Source: Chlorogloeopsis sp038404745 (lineage in GTDB: Bacteria; Cyanobacteriota; Cyanobacteriia; Cyanobacteriales; Nostocaceae). Taken from it: a DNA stretch of 64,000 nucleotides. Both the position numbers and the translations under genes were made by a program. Each line of letters opens with the position of its first letter. The stretch's first letter is position 1. Below are positions 39,871-49,511 of this stretch, in pieces. Where the stretch lies: NCBI RefSeq assembly GCF_038404745.2, contig NZ_JAYKTT020000005.1:186001-250000 (forward strand). Direction: 5' to 3'. The notes below the pieces were generated by a model. The model was not told the DNA's origin. It searched no databases and saw nothing but the letters and a program-made list of their open reading frames with translations.

Positions 39871-42729
39871 CTAAACAGTTTTCTTGCCAATCAAACGGAA
39901 AAATAGCTTCTCCCCTTCAATCCAAATAAACATTAAGGCACTAAAGCCAAGACAAACTCCCAATTCTGACATACTTAGTACATGAGTACCAAAGAAGGCG
40001 CGTAGGGGAGGAACGTACACTAACATCAACTGCAAAATTGTTGTTAGGATAACCGATCCTAGTACATAAGGATTAGAGAAGGGATTCATCTCTATTGTCA
40101 AGCGCGAGTTAGAGCGAATTGCGATCGCGTGTCCCATTTGAGCAAGACACAGGGCAGTAAATACCATTGTTTTCCAACGCTGTGGATCGAGTCCTGGCGC
40201 TTGTACTGTTTGAACATGATAATATGCCCACTGCATCAGAATTATAGAAATGATCGCGAAGATAATCCCAATCCGAATCATGTAGGAACCCAAACCCCTC
40301 GCAAAAATGCTTTCGCGGGGACTGAAGGGTGGACGCTTCATAACGTCGGGTTCCGGTGGTTCTACTGCTAGTGCCAAAGCTGGTAAACCGTCAGTAACAA
40401 GGTTCATCCACAGAATTTGCAGCGGCGTCAGAGGAACGCCTCCCAGTCCGAGGATGGGTGCAGCGGCAATGGTGAGGACTTCACCGATGTTACTACCCAG
40501 AATGTATTTGATAAAGCGACGGATATTTGTATATACAACCCTACCTTCTTTGGTAGCGGCGACAATTGTGGCAAAGTTATCATCCAGCAACACCATGTCA
40601 CTAGCTTCTTTACTAACGTCGGTGCCGGTGATACCCATTGCAATCCCGATATCAGCTTGTTTAAGGGCTGGGGCATCGTTTACGCCATCGCCAGTCATTG
40701 CCACAAATCTGCCCCGACGTTGTAATGCCTGCACAATCCGCAGTTTGTGTTCTGGGGCAACACGAGCATAAATATTTATTAAGTCAACATTTTGCTCTAG
40801 ATCTTGGTCATTCATTCTTTGCAAATCTTGACCTGTGAGGGCGCGATCGCCTTCCGCAGCAATACCCAAATCCGTGGCGATCGCTCGTGCTGTTAATTGA
40901 TGATCGCCTGTAATCATAATCGGTCGAATGCCTGCTTCTCGGCACTCTTGTACAGCGGCTCTCACTTCTGGGCGTGGTGCATCTAGCATTCCCACTAATC
41001 CCAACCACACTAAGTCTTGCTCATATGTTTCTTCTGAGCCTTCGGGAGGAACTTCCACAAGAGGTTTATAGGCAAAACCCAGCACCCGCAAACCCTTAGA
41101 AGCCATACGGTCATTTTCTGCGAGAATCTTATCCCGTTGTTCTTGGCTGAAGGGAATTACACTATTACCTACAAAAATATGAGTGCAACGAGCCAAAGTT
41201 AGTTCTGGAGAGCCTTTGGTAAACATTAAGTAACCTTCGGAGTTCACCAGGTGACTGATTGTGGGATCAACATCACTTAAAGGCGATACACCAGTTTCTA
41301 CTTGCTCTATTTTGGTAATCACGCTCATCCGCTTGCGTTCGGAGGAAAACGGGAATTCGCCAACACGAGGTAACTTACTGTTCCACTGGTCTTTTTCAAT
41401 ACCTCCCTTTCCTGCTAGTGTTAGCAGGGCTCCTTCAGTTGGATCTCCCAAAATTGTCCATTGTCCTTTGTCCTGTTGCAATACCGAATCGTTACAAACG
41501 GCACAAGCAACTAATAAAGCTTGTAATCCTGGATAGTCTTGTAGTTCTACAGTTCCCTCTTGCTGTTTAAATTCACCTGTGGGAGCGTAACCTTCCCCTG
41601 TAACGCGAAAACTTTGATCATCAGCGGCTGTGTAAACAGATTGCACTACCATCTTGTTTTGAGTCAGAGTACCAGTTTTATCAGAACAAATAGTAGTTAC
41701 AGATCCAAGAGTTTCTACCGCTGGCAGTTTGCGGATCAAGGCATTGCGCCGCACCATCCGTTGGGTTCCTAGTGCTAGAGTCACGGTAATTACGGCGGGC
41801 AAACCTTCTGGCACAACAGCCACTGCCATCGAGAGCGACACTTGCAACAGTTCTCGCAAGTTGCCACCACGCAACAAACCAAGGGCAACAACGATGGCGA
41901 CTAGAACCAAAGAACCCGTTACTAGAACATTACCGAGTTGTGCCATCCGCTGTTGTAGGGGGGTAGGTTCACTTTCTACCGCCTGCAACATCGCGGCAAT
42001 TTTCCCTAGTTCTGTCTGCATCCCGGTATTGGTGACTAGAACCCTAGCCCTTCCTTGGACGACTTCTGTACCTTGAAAGACTAAATTAATGCGATCGCCC
42101 AATCCTGTTTCGTCAGGCAATGTGATTTCCGCCTGCTTAACAACCGCCTCGGCTTCACCAGTAAGTGCCGACTCCCGCACTTGCAAGTTGGATGCTTCTA
42201 GCAAACGTCCATCTGCTGATATGTGTACTCCCGCTTCTAAGAGCATCACATCTCCCGGCACCAAATCTTTTGCTACTACCTCCATTGGTTTGCCGTCACG
42301 GATGACTCGCACATTAGGAGAGGCAAGTTTTTTTAGGGCTGCCAGAGCTTTCTCAGCACGGCTTTCTTGGACGTAACCAAGGATGCCATTCAGAATAACA
42401 ATCGCTAAGATAGCAATAGTGTCTTTAAATGGCACCTCACCTGGTTTCAGTTGCCCCGCCCGCCAATCTAAAAGGTCTAAAACACCGGAAATTATAGCTA
42501 CAGCGATCAGCATTAACAACATAATGTTTTTAAACTGATCCACCAAAATTTCCCAGGCGCTGCGACCTCCTGTTTCCTCTAGTTCGTTTGGGCCATATTT
42601 TTGCAGCCGTTGTTGTACTTCTTGAGGTGATAAGCCAGTGTCTGCATTGCTAGAGAGCAGTTCTATAGATTTATCAACTTCTAAATTATGCCAAACGGCA
42701 GCTGAATCAGGCAGAGAATGAGCAGACAT
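39871..42729 (-). CDS. Calcium-type P2A P-type ATPase
   Basis: A 952-residue ion pump with about ten membrane helices. It has the TGE-type actuator motif LTGEAEAV and the phosphorylation site DKTGTLTQNKM. The hinge motif is TGDGVNDAPALKQADIGIAMG. Calcium-site residues match SERCA: VPEGLPAVITVTLALG in helix 4, LGSNIGEVLT in helix 5 and MNLVTDGLPALALA in helix 6. It exports Ca2+ (possibly Mn2+) at the expense of ATP. It is complete and monocistronic. Confidence 0.93.
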   Translation of the reverse strand: MSAHSLPDSAAVWHNLEVDKSIELLSSNADTGLSPQEVQQRLQKYGPNELEETGGRSAWEILVDQFKNIMLLMLIAVAIISGVLDLLDWRAGQLKPGEVPFKDTIAILAIVILNGILGYVQESRAEKALAALKKLASPNVRVIRDGKPMEVVAKDLVPGDVMLLEAGVHISADGRLLEASNLQVRESALTGEAEAVVKQAEITLPDETGLGDRINLVFQGTEVVQGRARVLVTNTGMQTELGKIAAMLQAVESEPTPLQQRMAQLGNVLVTGSLVLVAIVVALGLLRGGNLRELLQVSLSMAVAVVPEGLPAVITVTLALGTQRMVRRNALIRKLPAVETLGSVTTICSDKTGTLTQNKMVVQSVYTAADDQSFRVTGEGYAPTGEFKQQEGTVELQDYPGLQALLVACAVCNDSVLQQDKGQWTILGDPTEGALLTLAGKGGIEKDQWNSKLPRVGEFPFSSERKRMSVITKIEQVETGVSPLSDVDPTISHLVNSEGYLMFTKGSPELTLARCTHIFVGNSVIPFSQEQRDKILAENDRMASKGLRVLGFAYKPLVEVPPEGSEETYEQDLVWLGLVGMLDAPRPEVRAAVQECREAGIRPIMITGDHQLTARAIATDLGIAAEGDRALTGQDLQRMNDQDLEQNVDLINIYARVAPEHKLRIVQALQRRGRFVAMTGDGVNDAPALKQADIGIAMGITGTDVSKEASDMVLLDDNFATIVAATKEGRVVYTNIRRFIKYILGSNIGEVLTIAAAPILGLGGVPLTPLQILWMNLVTDGLPALALAVEPPEPDVMKRPPFSPRESIFARGLGSYMIRIGIIFAIISIILMQWAYYHVQTVQAPGLDPQRWKTMVFTALCLAQMGHAIAIRSNSRLTIEMNPFSNPYVLGSVILTTILQLMLVYVPPLRAFFGTHVLSMSELGVCLGFSALMFIWIEGEKLFFRLIGKKTV

Positions 42730-43018
42730 CTTATAGGTTACAGGAAATGGTTACCGAATTCGATCATAATTTAGTGAAGGCTGGAAAAACCATCTACTAA
42801 AGTTACATTAAAGATGTTACCAACCTGGGTGGATGTAGGTGTGATTCCTGACATCTATAATTTTTTCTACAGCAATATTCATAAGTTTTTGCTGAAGTAA
42901 ATGTATTTATAGCACTTATTTGTGGTGATTATGACCAATTGAACTTGCTAATTCAATTGCATAATAAATACCACAATTAATCCAGGCGTGCTCAACCTCT
43001 AAGTAAAGTTAGTTTAAT

Positions 43019-44689
43019 ATGAGTTTTGCTCTTCCCAGTTTTTCACCTCGCCAAATGTTTGGGCAAAAGACTATTCGACCCATTGGTGCTGCCGTCTTGA
43101 GTGGCATCGCCTGTTTTGAGGATAACCTCATTGCCATTGACTCTGCCAAAGGTTTTCTGCTGCAAATAGATCCTGTTTCAGATAACACTAAAATCCTCAA
43201 TCCTCACCAAACCAGAGAATTTACAGACATCACAGGTTTGGCAATTTGGGAAGATACCCTTTGGGTAACGCGCGATCGCAGTGTTTATGCTTGTAAATTA
43301 GGTTCTTTTGGTTTGGAGCATTTTGTTACCTTGCCTTATACCGCTGATGGTATTGCTGTTTGGAAATCAACTGTTTATGTTAGTTGCCAAAAGTTAGGAT
43401 ACATTCTGATTTTTGATCGCAATACGCGCAAAGAAATTACTAGGTTCTATGCTCCGGGAGTGGGAGTGGAAAACTTGGCAGTGAGTGAGGAGACTCTTTG
43501 GGTTTGCGACAGCACCGAACAAACAGTTTATTGCCTTGATAGAGCAACTGGGGAAGTTCAATTTAGTGTACTGACGCCATTTGACTCTCCCACAGGTATA
43601 GCAATACACACAAATGCGAGTACGGGAGAGCAAACTCTTTATCTCGCCTATGCTTCAGAGGAGCCTTATGTGCGAGATAATCCCAATGCAGATCCTAATC
43701 ACGAGCTAGCATACCGCGATCGCACGTTTATTCATCCACTTTACTATCACTACGAACCACAAAAACACTACGCCCTCTCCAATGGCTATCTGATTGAAAT
43801 GTCCTACGCAGAGGAAATTTCGCCGATTGAAGAAGTGTATTTACAAGAAGTTGAGTGGAGAATTGCTCTGCCTAGTGACACCGATCGCCAAAAGGTAAAA
43901 CACGTTGAACCGATTGGGTTGCCTTTCGAGGAAGAATTTATAGATGGGCAACGGGTAGCAGTGTTTAGATTTGATGCTCTGGCTCCAGGCGAGCGACATA
44001 TGTTTGGCTGGAAAGCAGTTTTAGAAGTCCGAGGTATCAAATATCGCTTTACTCCAAAAGATGTAGAAGATATTCCCAAACTATCGCCAGAATTTACAAG
44101 CCGCTATCTAGTAGATAATGATGAATTAGCAATGGATACTGCCATTGTTCGTCGTGCTGCTGAGGAAGCAATTGGTACTGAAACCAATTTGTTGCGCAAA
44201 ATGTACAGTATCCGTAATTATGTTTACGACCAGTTATCTTATGGCATCAAACCCCACATAGATACTCCAGATAGAGTTTTAGAACGAGGAGTTGGTTCTT
44301 GTGGCGAGTATGTCGGTGTCCTGCTGGCTTTATGCCGTTTAAATGGAATTGCTTGTCGCACCGTCGGTCGTTACAAATGTCCTCCTTATGCCGAACACCA
44401 GCACGTACCCCTACAACCAGATTACAATCATGTCTGGCTGGAATTTTATATACCGGGTTTTGGCTGGTTGCCAATGGAATCTAACCCCGATGATATTGGC
44501 AATTATGGCCCTTATCCGACACGGTTCTTTATGGGCTTGTGTTGGTATCACATTGAAATTGGCAAAGGTATCCCCTTTGAAACTTTAACAAGTAAAGGTG
44601 TGCGGCTGACAAAAGAAGATATTTCAATTGGCGAGTTGGCGATTAATCATATCCGGTTTACGATTTTGGAGGAATTACCGCCATTTTAG
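43019..44689 (+). CDS. Transglutaminase-like protein with N-terminal beta-propeller-like repeats
   Basis: A 556-residue protein. Residues about 20-230 contain YWTD/NHL-like strands (LSGIACFEDNLIAIDSAKGFLLQID, ITGLAIWEDTLWVTRD, GIAVWKSTVYVSC, NLAVSEETLWVCDS). The C-terminal transglutaminase-like domain has the triad C428 (GVGSCGEYVG), H471 (YNHVWLEFY) and D491 (MESNPDD). It may act as a peptidase or transamidase; the substrate is unknown. No signal peptide is seen, so it is probably cytoplasmic. The gene stands alone. Confidence 0.82.
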   Translation: MSFALPSFSPRQMFGQKTIRPIGAAVLSGIACFEDNLIAIDSAKGFLLQIDPVSDNTKILNPHQTREFTDITGLAIWEDTLWVTRDRSVYACKLGSFGLEHFVTLPYTADGIAVWKSTVYVSCQKLGYILIFDRNTRKEITRFYAPGVGVENLAVSEETLWVCDSTEQTVYCLDRATGEVQFSVLTPFDSPTGIAIHTNASTGEQTLYLAYASEEPYVRDNPNADPNHELAYRDRTFIHPLYYHYEPQKHYALSNGYLIEMSYAEEISPIEEVYLQEVEWRIALPSDTDRQKVKHVEPIGLPFEEEFIDGQRVAVFRFDALAPGERHMFGWKAVLEVRGIKYRFTPKDVEDIPKLSPEFTSRYLVDNDELAMDTAIVRRAAEEAIGTETNLLRKMYSIRNYVYDQLSYGIKPHIDTPDRVLERGVGSCGEYVGVLLALCRLNGIACRTVGRYKCPPYAEHQHVPLQPDYNHVWLEFYIPGFGWLPMESNPDDIGNYGPYPTRFFMGLCWYHIEIGKGIPFETLTSKGVRLTKEDISIGELAINHIRFTILEELPPF

Positions 44690-44696
44690 AGACAGT

Positions 44697-44730
44697 TTGT
44701 ACCAGACGCGATTAATCGCGTCTGGTACAA
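44697..44730. repeat. 34-bp perfect palindrome after the transglutaminase gene
   Basis: TTGTACCAGACGCGATT followed by its exact complement. The core matches the palindrome at 28801-28828, including AGACGCGATTAATCGCGTCT. It lies 7 bp after the stop codon, where it may terminate transcription. Confidence 0.8.
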
Positions 44731-44942
44731 TTCGTCCCCTTCCAAGCGCAACGCACCGCCAACAATTTAAGCAATTTTTGTAGGGTGGGTACTACCTAAA
44801 CTTTCCTCAAACCCTTATGTTTTCGTTGTATAACAGTGTCCACCTTACGCTGATTGAGATGCAACACACCGCCAACAATTCAAGAATAGTAGTCCGCTAC
44901 GCAAGTAATGAGAGGCTATAGATCTCATTGATCCCTAACTGC

Positions 44943-45848
44943 TCACGTATCGTCACGATTTGACTCCCATTTTGTCGTCTTCCTTGCCAAGCTGAGAAAT
45001 GCGCTTATGACTGGGGAGGAATCATGCTGCCGCCAAGTCAGATAAAGTCCGGTTTTAGGTGTCTGCTCTTGTAAGGGTCTGTAAATGACTCCGCTTCTGT
45101 GGAAGTTTTGCAAGGAGGCGGGAACAAAAGCGATGCCCAGTCCTGCTGCAACCAAGCCGATGATCGTTTGCATCTGAACTGCCTCTTGAGCCACTTTCGG
45201 ATGAAATCCTGCTTGCTGACAAATATTAATAATCTGTTCGTAAAAGATGGGTCCCATTTTGGCAGGAAATAGAATAAATAATTCATCTGCCAATGTAGAG
45301 AGAGATACTTTAGTTTGGGCAGAGAACGGATGGGTTTCTGGCAACGCCAAGACCAATGATTCTTGCAAAATGCATTCCACACTCAAACCTGGCTCGCTGA
45401 TGGCAGAACGAACAATGCCGATATCAATTTGTTTGTCATACAGGGCTTGAATTTGTTGAGCAGTCGTCAGTTCATGCAATCGCAGTTCTACAGCCGGAAA
45501 CTGTTCTCGAAAGACCCTTAAAATATCTGGCAGGACGGTATAGGTTGCAGAGCCGACAAATCCGATCGCCAACCGTCCAACCTCACCCCACCCAATCTGT
45601 TGGGTCGCTTCAATCGCTTGTTCGAGTTGCGCTAACACCAGGTATGAACGCTCTAAAAACACTTTGCCTGCTTCAGTTAGATGCACTTGCCGTGTCGTGC
45701 GATGGAACAGTTGCACGTCGATTTCTGCTTCTAACTCCTGAATTTGCCGACTGAGAGGTTGTTGCGCCATTTGTAAGCGTTGGGCAGCGCGACCGAAGTG
45801 TAATTCTTCCGCCACAGTTACGAAGTAACGCAGATGCCGCAATTCCAT
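44943..45848 (-). CDS. LysR-family transcriptional regulator
   Basis: A 301-residue regulator with the N-terminal winged HTH MELRHLRYFVTVAEELHFGRAAQRLQMAQQPLSRQIQELE, and an effector domain starting LAIGFVGSATYTVLPDILRVF with SVECILQESLVLALPETHPF. It is divergent from the SDR gene at 46116, the classical LysR arrangement. It therefore probably controls the SDR/DJ-1/membrane gene group. The inducer is unknown. Confidence 0.92.
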   Translation of the reverse strand: MELRHLRYFVTVAEELHFGRAAQRLQMAQQPLSRQIQELEAEIDVQLFHRTTRQVHLTEAGKVFLERSYLVLAQLEQAIEATQQIGWGEVGRLAIGFVGSATYTVLPDILRVFREQFPAVELRLHELTTAQQIQALYDKQIDIGIVRSAISEPGLSVECILQESLVLALPETHPFSAQTKVSLSTLADELFILFPAKMGPIFYEQIINICQQAGFHPKVAQEAVQMQTIIGLVAAGLGIAFVPASLQNFHRSGVIYRPLQEQTPKTGLYLTWRQHDSSPVISAFLSLARKTTKWESNRDDT

Positions 45849-46115
45849 TTGAACCTCTAGGGTGTTAATGCTACCAAAATCAGTGTTGGACAGTTCTAAT
45901 CTTACTTTTTAGCATGAATGAAGAGGCAGAGAGAGGAGGGCATCCGACATGACTAGTAACCGTCACTTAGGCGCATTGGAATCAGACCATCGGGACGCAT
46001 TTTCTGTTTCTCGATCAACCAGAACGAGGGCGCGATCGCTTTGTTCAAGAAGTTCTTTCGTTTTTGGGGTAAACAGTTTTGCAGTCACTATTAATCTTAA
46101 TTGGAGGAAAAGCAA

Positions 46116-46982
46116 ATGAACTCAGACAAAAATCGTGTCACTCCTAAAGTTTGGTTGATTACAGGATGCTCAACAGGATTCGGACGTGCTCTAGCAGAAG
46201 TTGTATTAAAAAAGGGCGACTACCTGCTAGCTACTGCTCGTGAACCAGAGCAACTTCGCGCTTTGATTGAACACTATCCACAAACCGCAAAGGCTGTCCG
46301 TCTGGATGTAACATCATCCCAAGATATACAAACTGCGGTTGATACCGCGATCGCTACATTTGGTCGAATTGATGTGCTGGTCAACAATGCGGGTCATGGA
46401 CTCATTGCCGCCCTCGAAGAAGTCAGTGATGGTGAGATTCACCAATTTTTTGAAACCAACTTCTTTGGAGCACTCCGTCTGATGCGAACGGTCTTACCTG
46501 TGATGCGTCAGCAAGGCAGCGGTCACATTGTGAATATATCATCCACAGCAGGATTAGTGGGATTTGCTGGAAGCAGCCTCTACTGTGGTGCTAAATTTGC
46601 CCTGGAAGGTACGTCTGAAGCCCTAGCTAAGGAGGTTGAGTCCTTTGGAGTAAAAGTGACTTTAATTGAACCTGGGGCATTTCGCACAGACTTTAACGGA
46701 CGCTCTCTAGCAGCAGCCGAGCAATCCATTGATGCCTATGCTCCGGTGAGCGGTGCGTCATTGCAGTGGTTCAAAGAGATGGATGGTCAGCAACCTGGCG
46801 ATCCACGATTAGCGGCGCAAGCCATCATTCAAGCTGTGGAAAGTCCTCATCCACCGATGCGACTGGCATTAGGCACTGATGCCATGAGCCTGATTCAGGA
46901 AAAACTGGAATGGGTCAAAACCGATTTGGATGCTTGGCAGCAGGTTACTGTAAGTACGGATTATACAGATAGTAACAACTGA
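46116..46982 (+). CDS. Short-chain dehydrogenase/reductase
   Basis: About 288 residues from ATG at 46116, with GGAGGAAAA upstream; an in-frame TTG 15 bases earlier is part of that site. Cofactor motif TGCSTGFGRALAE, active-site serine in NISSTAG and YCGAKFALEG (YxxxK) are intact. It is a classical SDR of the Rossmann fold oxidising or reducing a carbonyl or alcohol with NAD(P)H. It is divergent from the LysR gene and likely regulated by it. Confidence 0.92.
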   Translation: MNSDKNRVTPKVWLITGCSTGFGRALAEVVLKKGDYLLATAREPEQLRALIEHYPQTAKAVRLDVTSSQDIQTAVDTAIATFGRIDVLVNNAGHGLIAALEEVSDGEIHQFFETNFFGALRLMRTVLPVMRQQGSGHIVNISSTAGLVGFAGSSLYCGAKFALEGTSEALAKEVESFGVKVTLIEPGAFRTDFNGRSLAAAEQSIDAYAPVSGASLQWFKEMDGQQPGDPRLAAQAIIQAVESPHPPMRLALGTDAMSLIQEKLEWVKTDLDAWQQVTVSTDYTDSNN

Positions 46983-47336
46983 CGTAATCATTGGAGAGTT
47001 AAGGTCTGAGCGAGCTATGAGGCGGTGCATATGCCCACTAAAGTTCAGAATCTAAATCAGGAGAAAGTTCAGTTTCAGCAACAACTCAACGGCTCTGCAC
47101 AAAGCTGAAGTCGATCAAAGAAAAATATCCCTGATCGCTTGCCAACAAAATACTCACCAATCTTTGGCGCAAGGTGCGATTGTAAGTCGTCATCATCCTT
47201 ATGCTTGATAAATTTCTTCAAATAGAAGCTTCAAAGAAATTGTCATGATCGTGAAAAGAGTACTCGATCGAGGACTAGGCGCGGTGGAATGTCATTTTTA
47301 GTATAGAGTTACAAACCGCATCAGGAGATTTGATTT
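46983..47336. other. Intergenic region within the LysR cassette
   Basis: 354 bp between the SDR and DJ-1 genes. No frame with recognisable features was seen; ATGAGGCGGTGCATATGCCC near 47015 may be a remnant. No terminator with a U-tract was seen. Confidence 0.45.
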
Positions 47337-47999
47337 ATGAGTCACTCACAACAGTATGTTGTTGGGTTGGTTTTTTATCCTGGCATGACAGCACTCGATC
47401 TCATTGGGCCGCAAACCGTATTTAATGCTCTGCCAGGTATCCAAATCCACCGTATCTGGAAAACGCTAGATCCAATTCAAACTGATGATGGAATGAGAAT
47501 TATCCCAGATACCACCTTTGACAATTGTCCGCCCCTAGACATTATTTGTATTGGCGGTGGTTTAGCCCAAAGTGCAGTCGTAGACGATCCAGAGATCCTG
47601 GCATTTTTGCGGCAACAGGGTGGTATGGCAAAATTTGTCACCTCGGTTTGTGGTGGTTCTGAATTTCTGGCAAAAGCAGGATTGCTTCAAGGATATCGTT
47701 CTGCAACTCACTGGATGTTTCGCGAACAGCTGGCAGCAGCAGGAGTTCAAGTCAGTACCGAGCGAGTGGTAATTGATCGCGATCGCATGAGTGGTGGTGG
47801 CGTTACCGCAGGGATTGATTTTGGTCTAGAGGTTGCCAAAGTACTTTATGGTGAGGAAACTGCCAAGATGGTTCAGCTATTAATAGAATACGATCCCGCC
47901 CCGCCCTTTGATACCGGTTCGCCAGAAAAAGCAGGCGCAGATCTGGTTAATAAAGCAATGTTATATGCTGCTGAAGCATTGAATTTAAAAGTCAAGTAG
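47337..47999 (+). CDS. DJ-1/PfpI family protein, isonitrile hydratase-like
   Basis: A 220-residue protein of the class-I amidotransferase fold. It begins VGLVFYPGMTALDLIGPQTVFNALPG and has the nucleophile elbow SVCGGSEFLAKAGLLQGYRSATHW with the catalytic cysteine, then DRDRMSGGGVTAGIDFGLEVAKVLYGE. This form resembles isonitrile hydratase and AraC-partner DJ-1 proteins. The substrate is not proven. The next gene starts 10 bp after the stop codon. Confidence 0.88.
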   Translation: MSHSQQYVVGLVFYPGMTALDLIGPQTVFNALPGIQIHRIWKTLDPIQTDDGMRIIPDTTFDNCPPLDIICIGGGLAQSAVVDDPEILAFLRQQGGMAKFVTSVCGGSEFLAKAGLLQGYRSATHWMFREQLAAAGVQVSTERVVIDRDRMSGGGVTAGIDFGLEVAKVLYGEETAKMVQLLIEYDPAPPFDTGSPEKAGADLVNKAMLYAAEALNLKVK

Positions 48000-48009
48000 G
48001 TAGTTTAAG

Positions 48010-48429
48010 ATGACCGCAAATTCAGAAATAGATCGCGATATTGCTGCTAAAAGCTGGATCAAAATTGGTTTTTACGCCACTTCAATCCTCTTTAACGTCT
48101 GCTTAATTGCTCAGGTATTAACGGTTGGTGTTGCATACTTTACCGATCCTAGCTGGTGGAATATTCATGTGTGGCTCGTGCGAGGGTATAGTGGACTGTC
48201 GCTAATATTGCTAGCAGGGTTGGCGATCGCTCCATTCTCGAACTCAATCCGATCGCTTACCGTCAGTCTACCTACACTGCTTGCTCTCCAGTTTTGCAGC
48301 ATTCGTCTTCAGACTCCTCTTCATTTGGAGGTGCTTCATCCTCTGATTGGATTCGCGTTATTCTATGTTTCTTCAAGCCTTGTACATCGTGTATCACGTC
48401 AGGTTTTTAATAAGTCAGACGCTGACTAA
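48010..48429 (+). CDS. DUF6220-like four-helix membrane protein
   Basis: A 139-residue protein with four predicted membrane helices: IGFYATSILFNVCLIAQVLTVGVAYF, VRGYSGLSLILLAGLAIAPF, LTVSLPTLLALQFCSI and VLHPLIGFALFYVSSSLVHRV. A conserved histidine in LHPLIGFALF resembles other small heme-type or quinone-type membrane proteins, but no function is known. It is probably cotranscribed with the DJ-1 gene. Confidence 0.7.
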   Translation: MTANSEIDRDIAAKSWIKIGFYATSILFNVCLIAQVLTVGVAYFTDPSWWNIHVWLVRGYSGLSLILLAGLAIAPFSNSIRSLTVSLPTLLALQFCSIRLQTPLHLEVLHPLIGFALFYVSSSLVHRVSRQVFNKSDAD

Positions 48430-48583
48430 ATTTTAGCAGGAGCTTATAACAATTATTTACAGCAGATTTCAAGTTTATGAGGTATTAAACTCAGTCTTAA
48501 AGTTAATATATGCTGCCTATTTTACTTCTGGCTCCTAAATTCTGCTGTATAAGTTTTACTAGCAGGAATTAGTGAAGCATAGG

Positions 48584-49417
48584 TTAATGTTGTACTTTTT
48601 GCGAAGCTTTAAAAGCCGAAAACTCACAAATTGAATTAAACGGACAGAACTTACAGTGATAACCAGGATTAGGCGGAAAAATCTGGCTAAACTTATGATT
48701 TTGCTGTTGATATTTTTGTAAATCTTCTTGGTGCTTTTGGGCAATACTAGCTAATTCAAATTCAACAAAATCCAATTCTCCCCTAGTTACACTGATTAAA
48801 TCCGATTTTTTGCAAAACTCCAAATTATAAAAGGAAGCGACAGCTTTTTGCCTGGGATAAAGATAACGAGCAGCTACCAAATAAACTAATGCTTGGCGAC
48901 GGTCAAATGTAGATTTACCTGTTTTGAAATCTAAAATATGTAAAGTGCCAGTAGACTCAATGAAAACACAGTCCATAGTCGCATACAAGCGGAAAGAATA
49001 ATGCTTTTGCTCAACCCAAATTGGTTTGGGGAAACCTTCATCACCACGAGTTAAGAGAATAACCCTTTTTCCTGAAAGTAACGGCTCATCTTGATATTTT
49101 GTTAAGATTTGCAACACGCGCTGCTGGACTTCTTGTGAAGAGTTAGCGAGTTTGAGTAACTCTGCTATTTTTTGCACGCCATCTGATTGATTTAACAGAT
49201 GCCTATTGTGATGAAATTCATAAATACCTTTCTGCGCCAATAAACCAATACGCTGGGGTGCAGTAACTTTTGCTAACAGTGATTGAACTTGTGGCTCGTG
49301 CTGGCGCGCTTTAATAAATCCCCGTCTCATTTGGCAATGTAAATGTTGCTGCCCTGCTGATGGGGCAACTAATGACCAAAGATGATAACTGGCGAAAGGT
49401 CGCTCAGAAATTGACAT
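48584..49417 (-). CDS. PD-(D/E)XK nuclease with C-terminal Fe-S cysteines
   Basis: A 277-residue RecB/Cas4-like nuclease. The catalytic motif is HILDFKTGKS (D-x-K) after an acidic strand in MDCVFIESTG, followed by RRQALVYLVAARYLYP and a QxxxY-like helix. The C-terminal CKFCPFNSIC, with another cysteine further upstream (EFCKKS), may hold a [4Fe-4S] cluster. It is a DNA repair- or processing-type exonuclease, but no CRISPR genes are nearby. It is divergent from the phosphohexomutase. Confidence 0.8.
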   Translation of the reverse strand: MSISERPFASYHLWSLVAPSAGQQHLHCQMRRGFIKARQHEPQVQSLLAKVTAPQRIGLLAQKGIYEFHHNRHLLNQSDGVQKIAELLKLANSSQEVQQRVLQILTKYQDEPLLSGKRVILLTRGDEGFPKPIWVEQKHYSFRLYATMDCVFIESTGTLHILDFKTGKSTFDRRQALVYLVAARYLYPRQKAVASFYNLEFCKKSDLISVTRGELDFVEFELASIAQKHQEDLQKYQQQNHKFSQIFPPNPGYHCKFCPFNSICEFSAFKASQKVQH

Positions 49418-49511
49418 TGCTCAATAACGGTGAGAAGACAAAGGGGATAAATTAGGATACACGCATTTTGCTGAAAGCTTCATGTAGTATTTAGATAATG
49501 GATGAGAAAAA

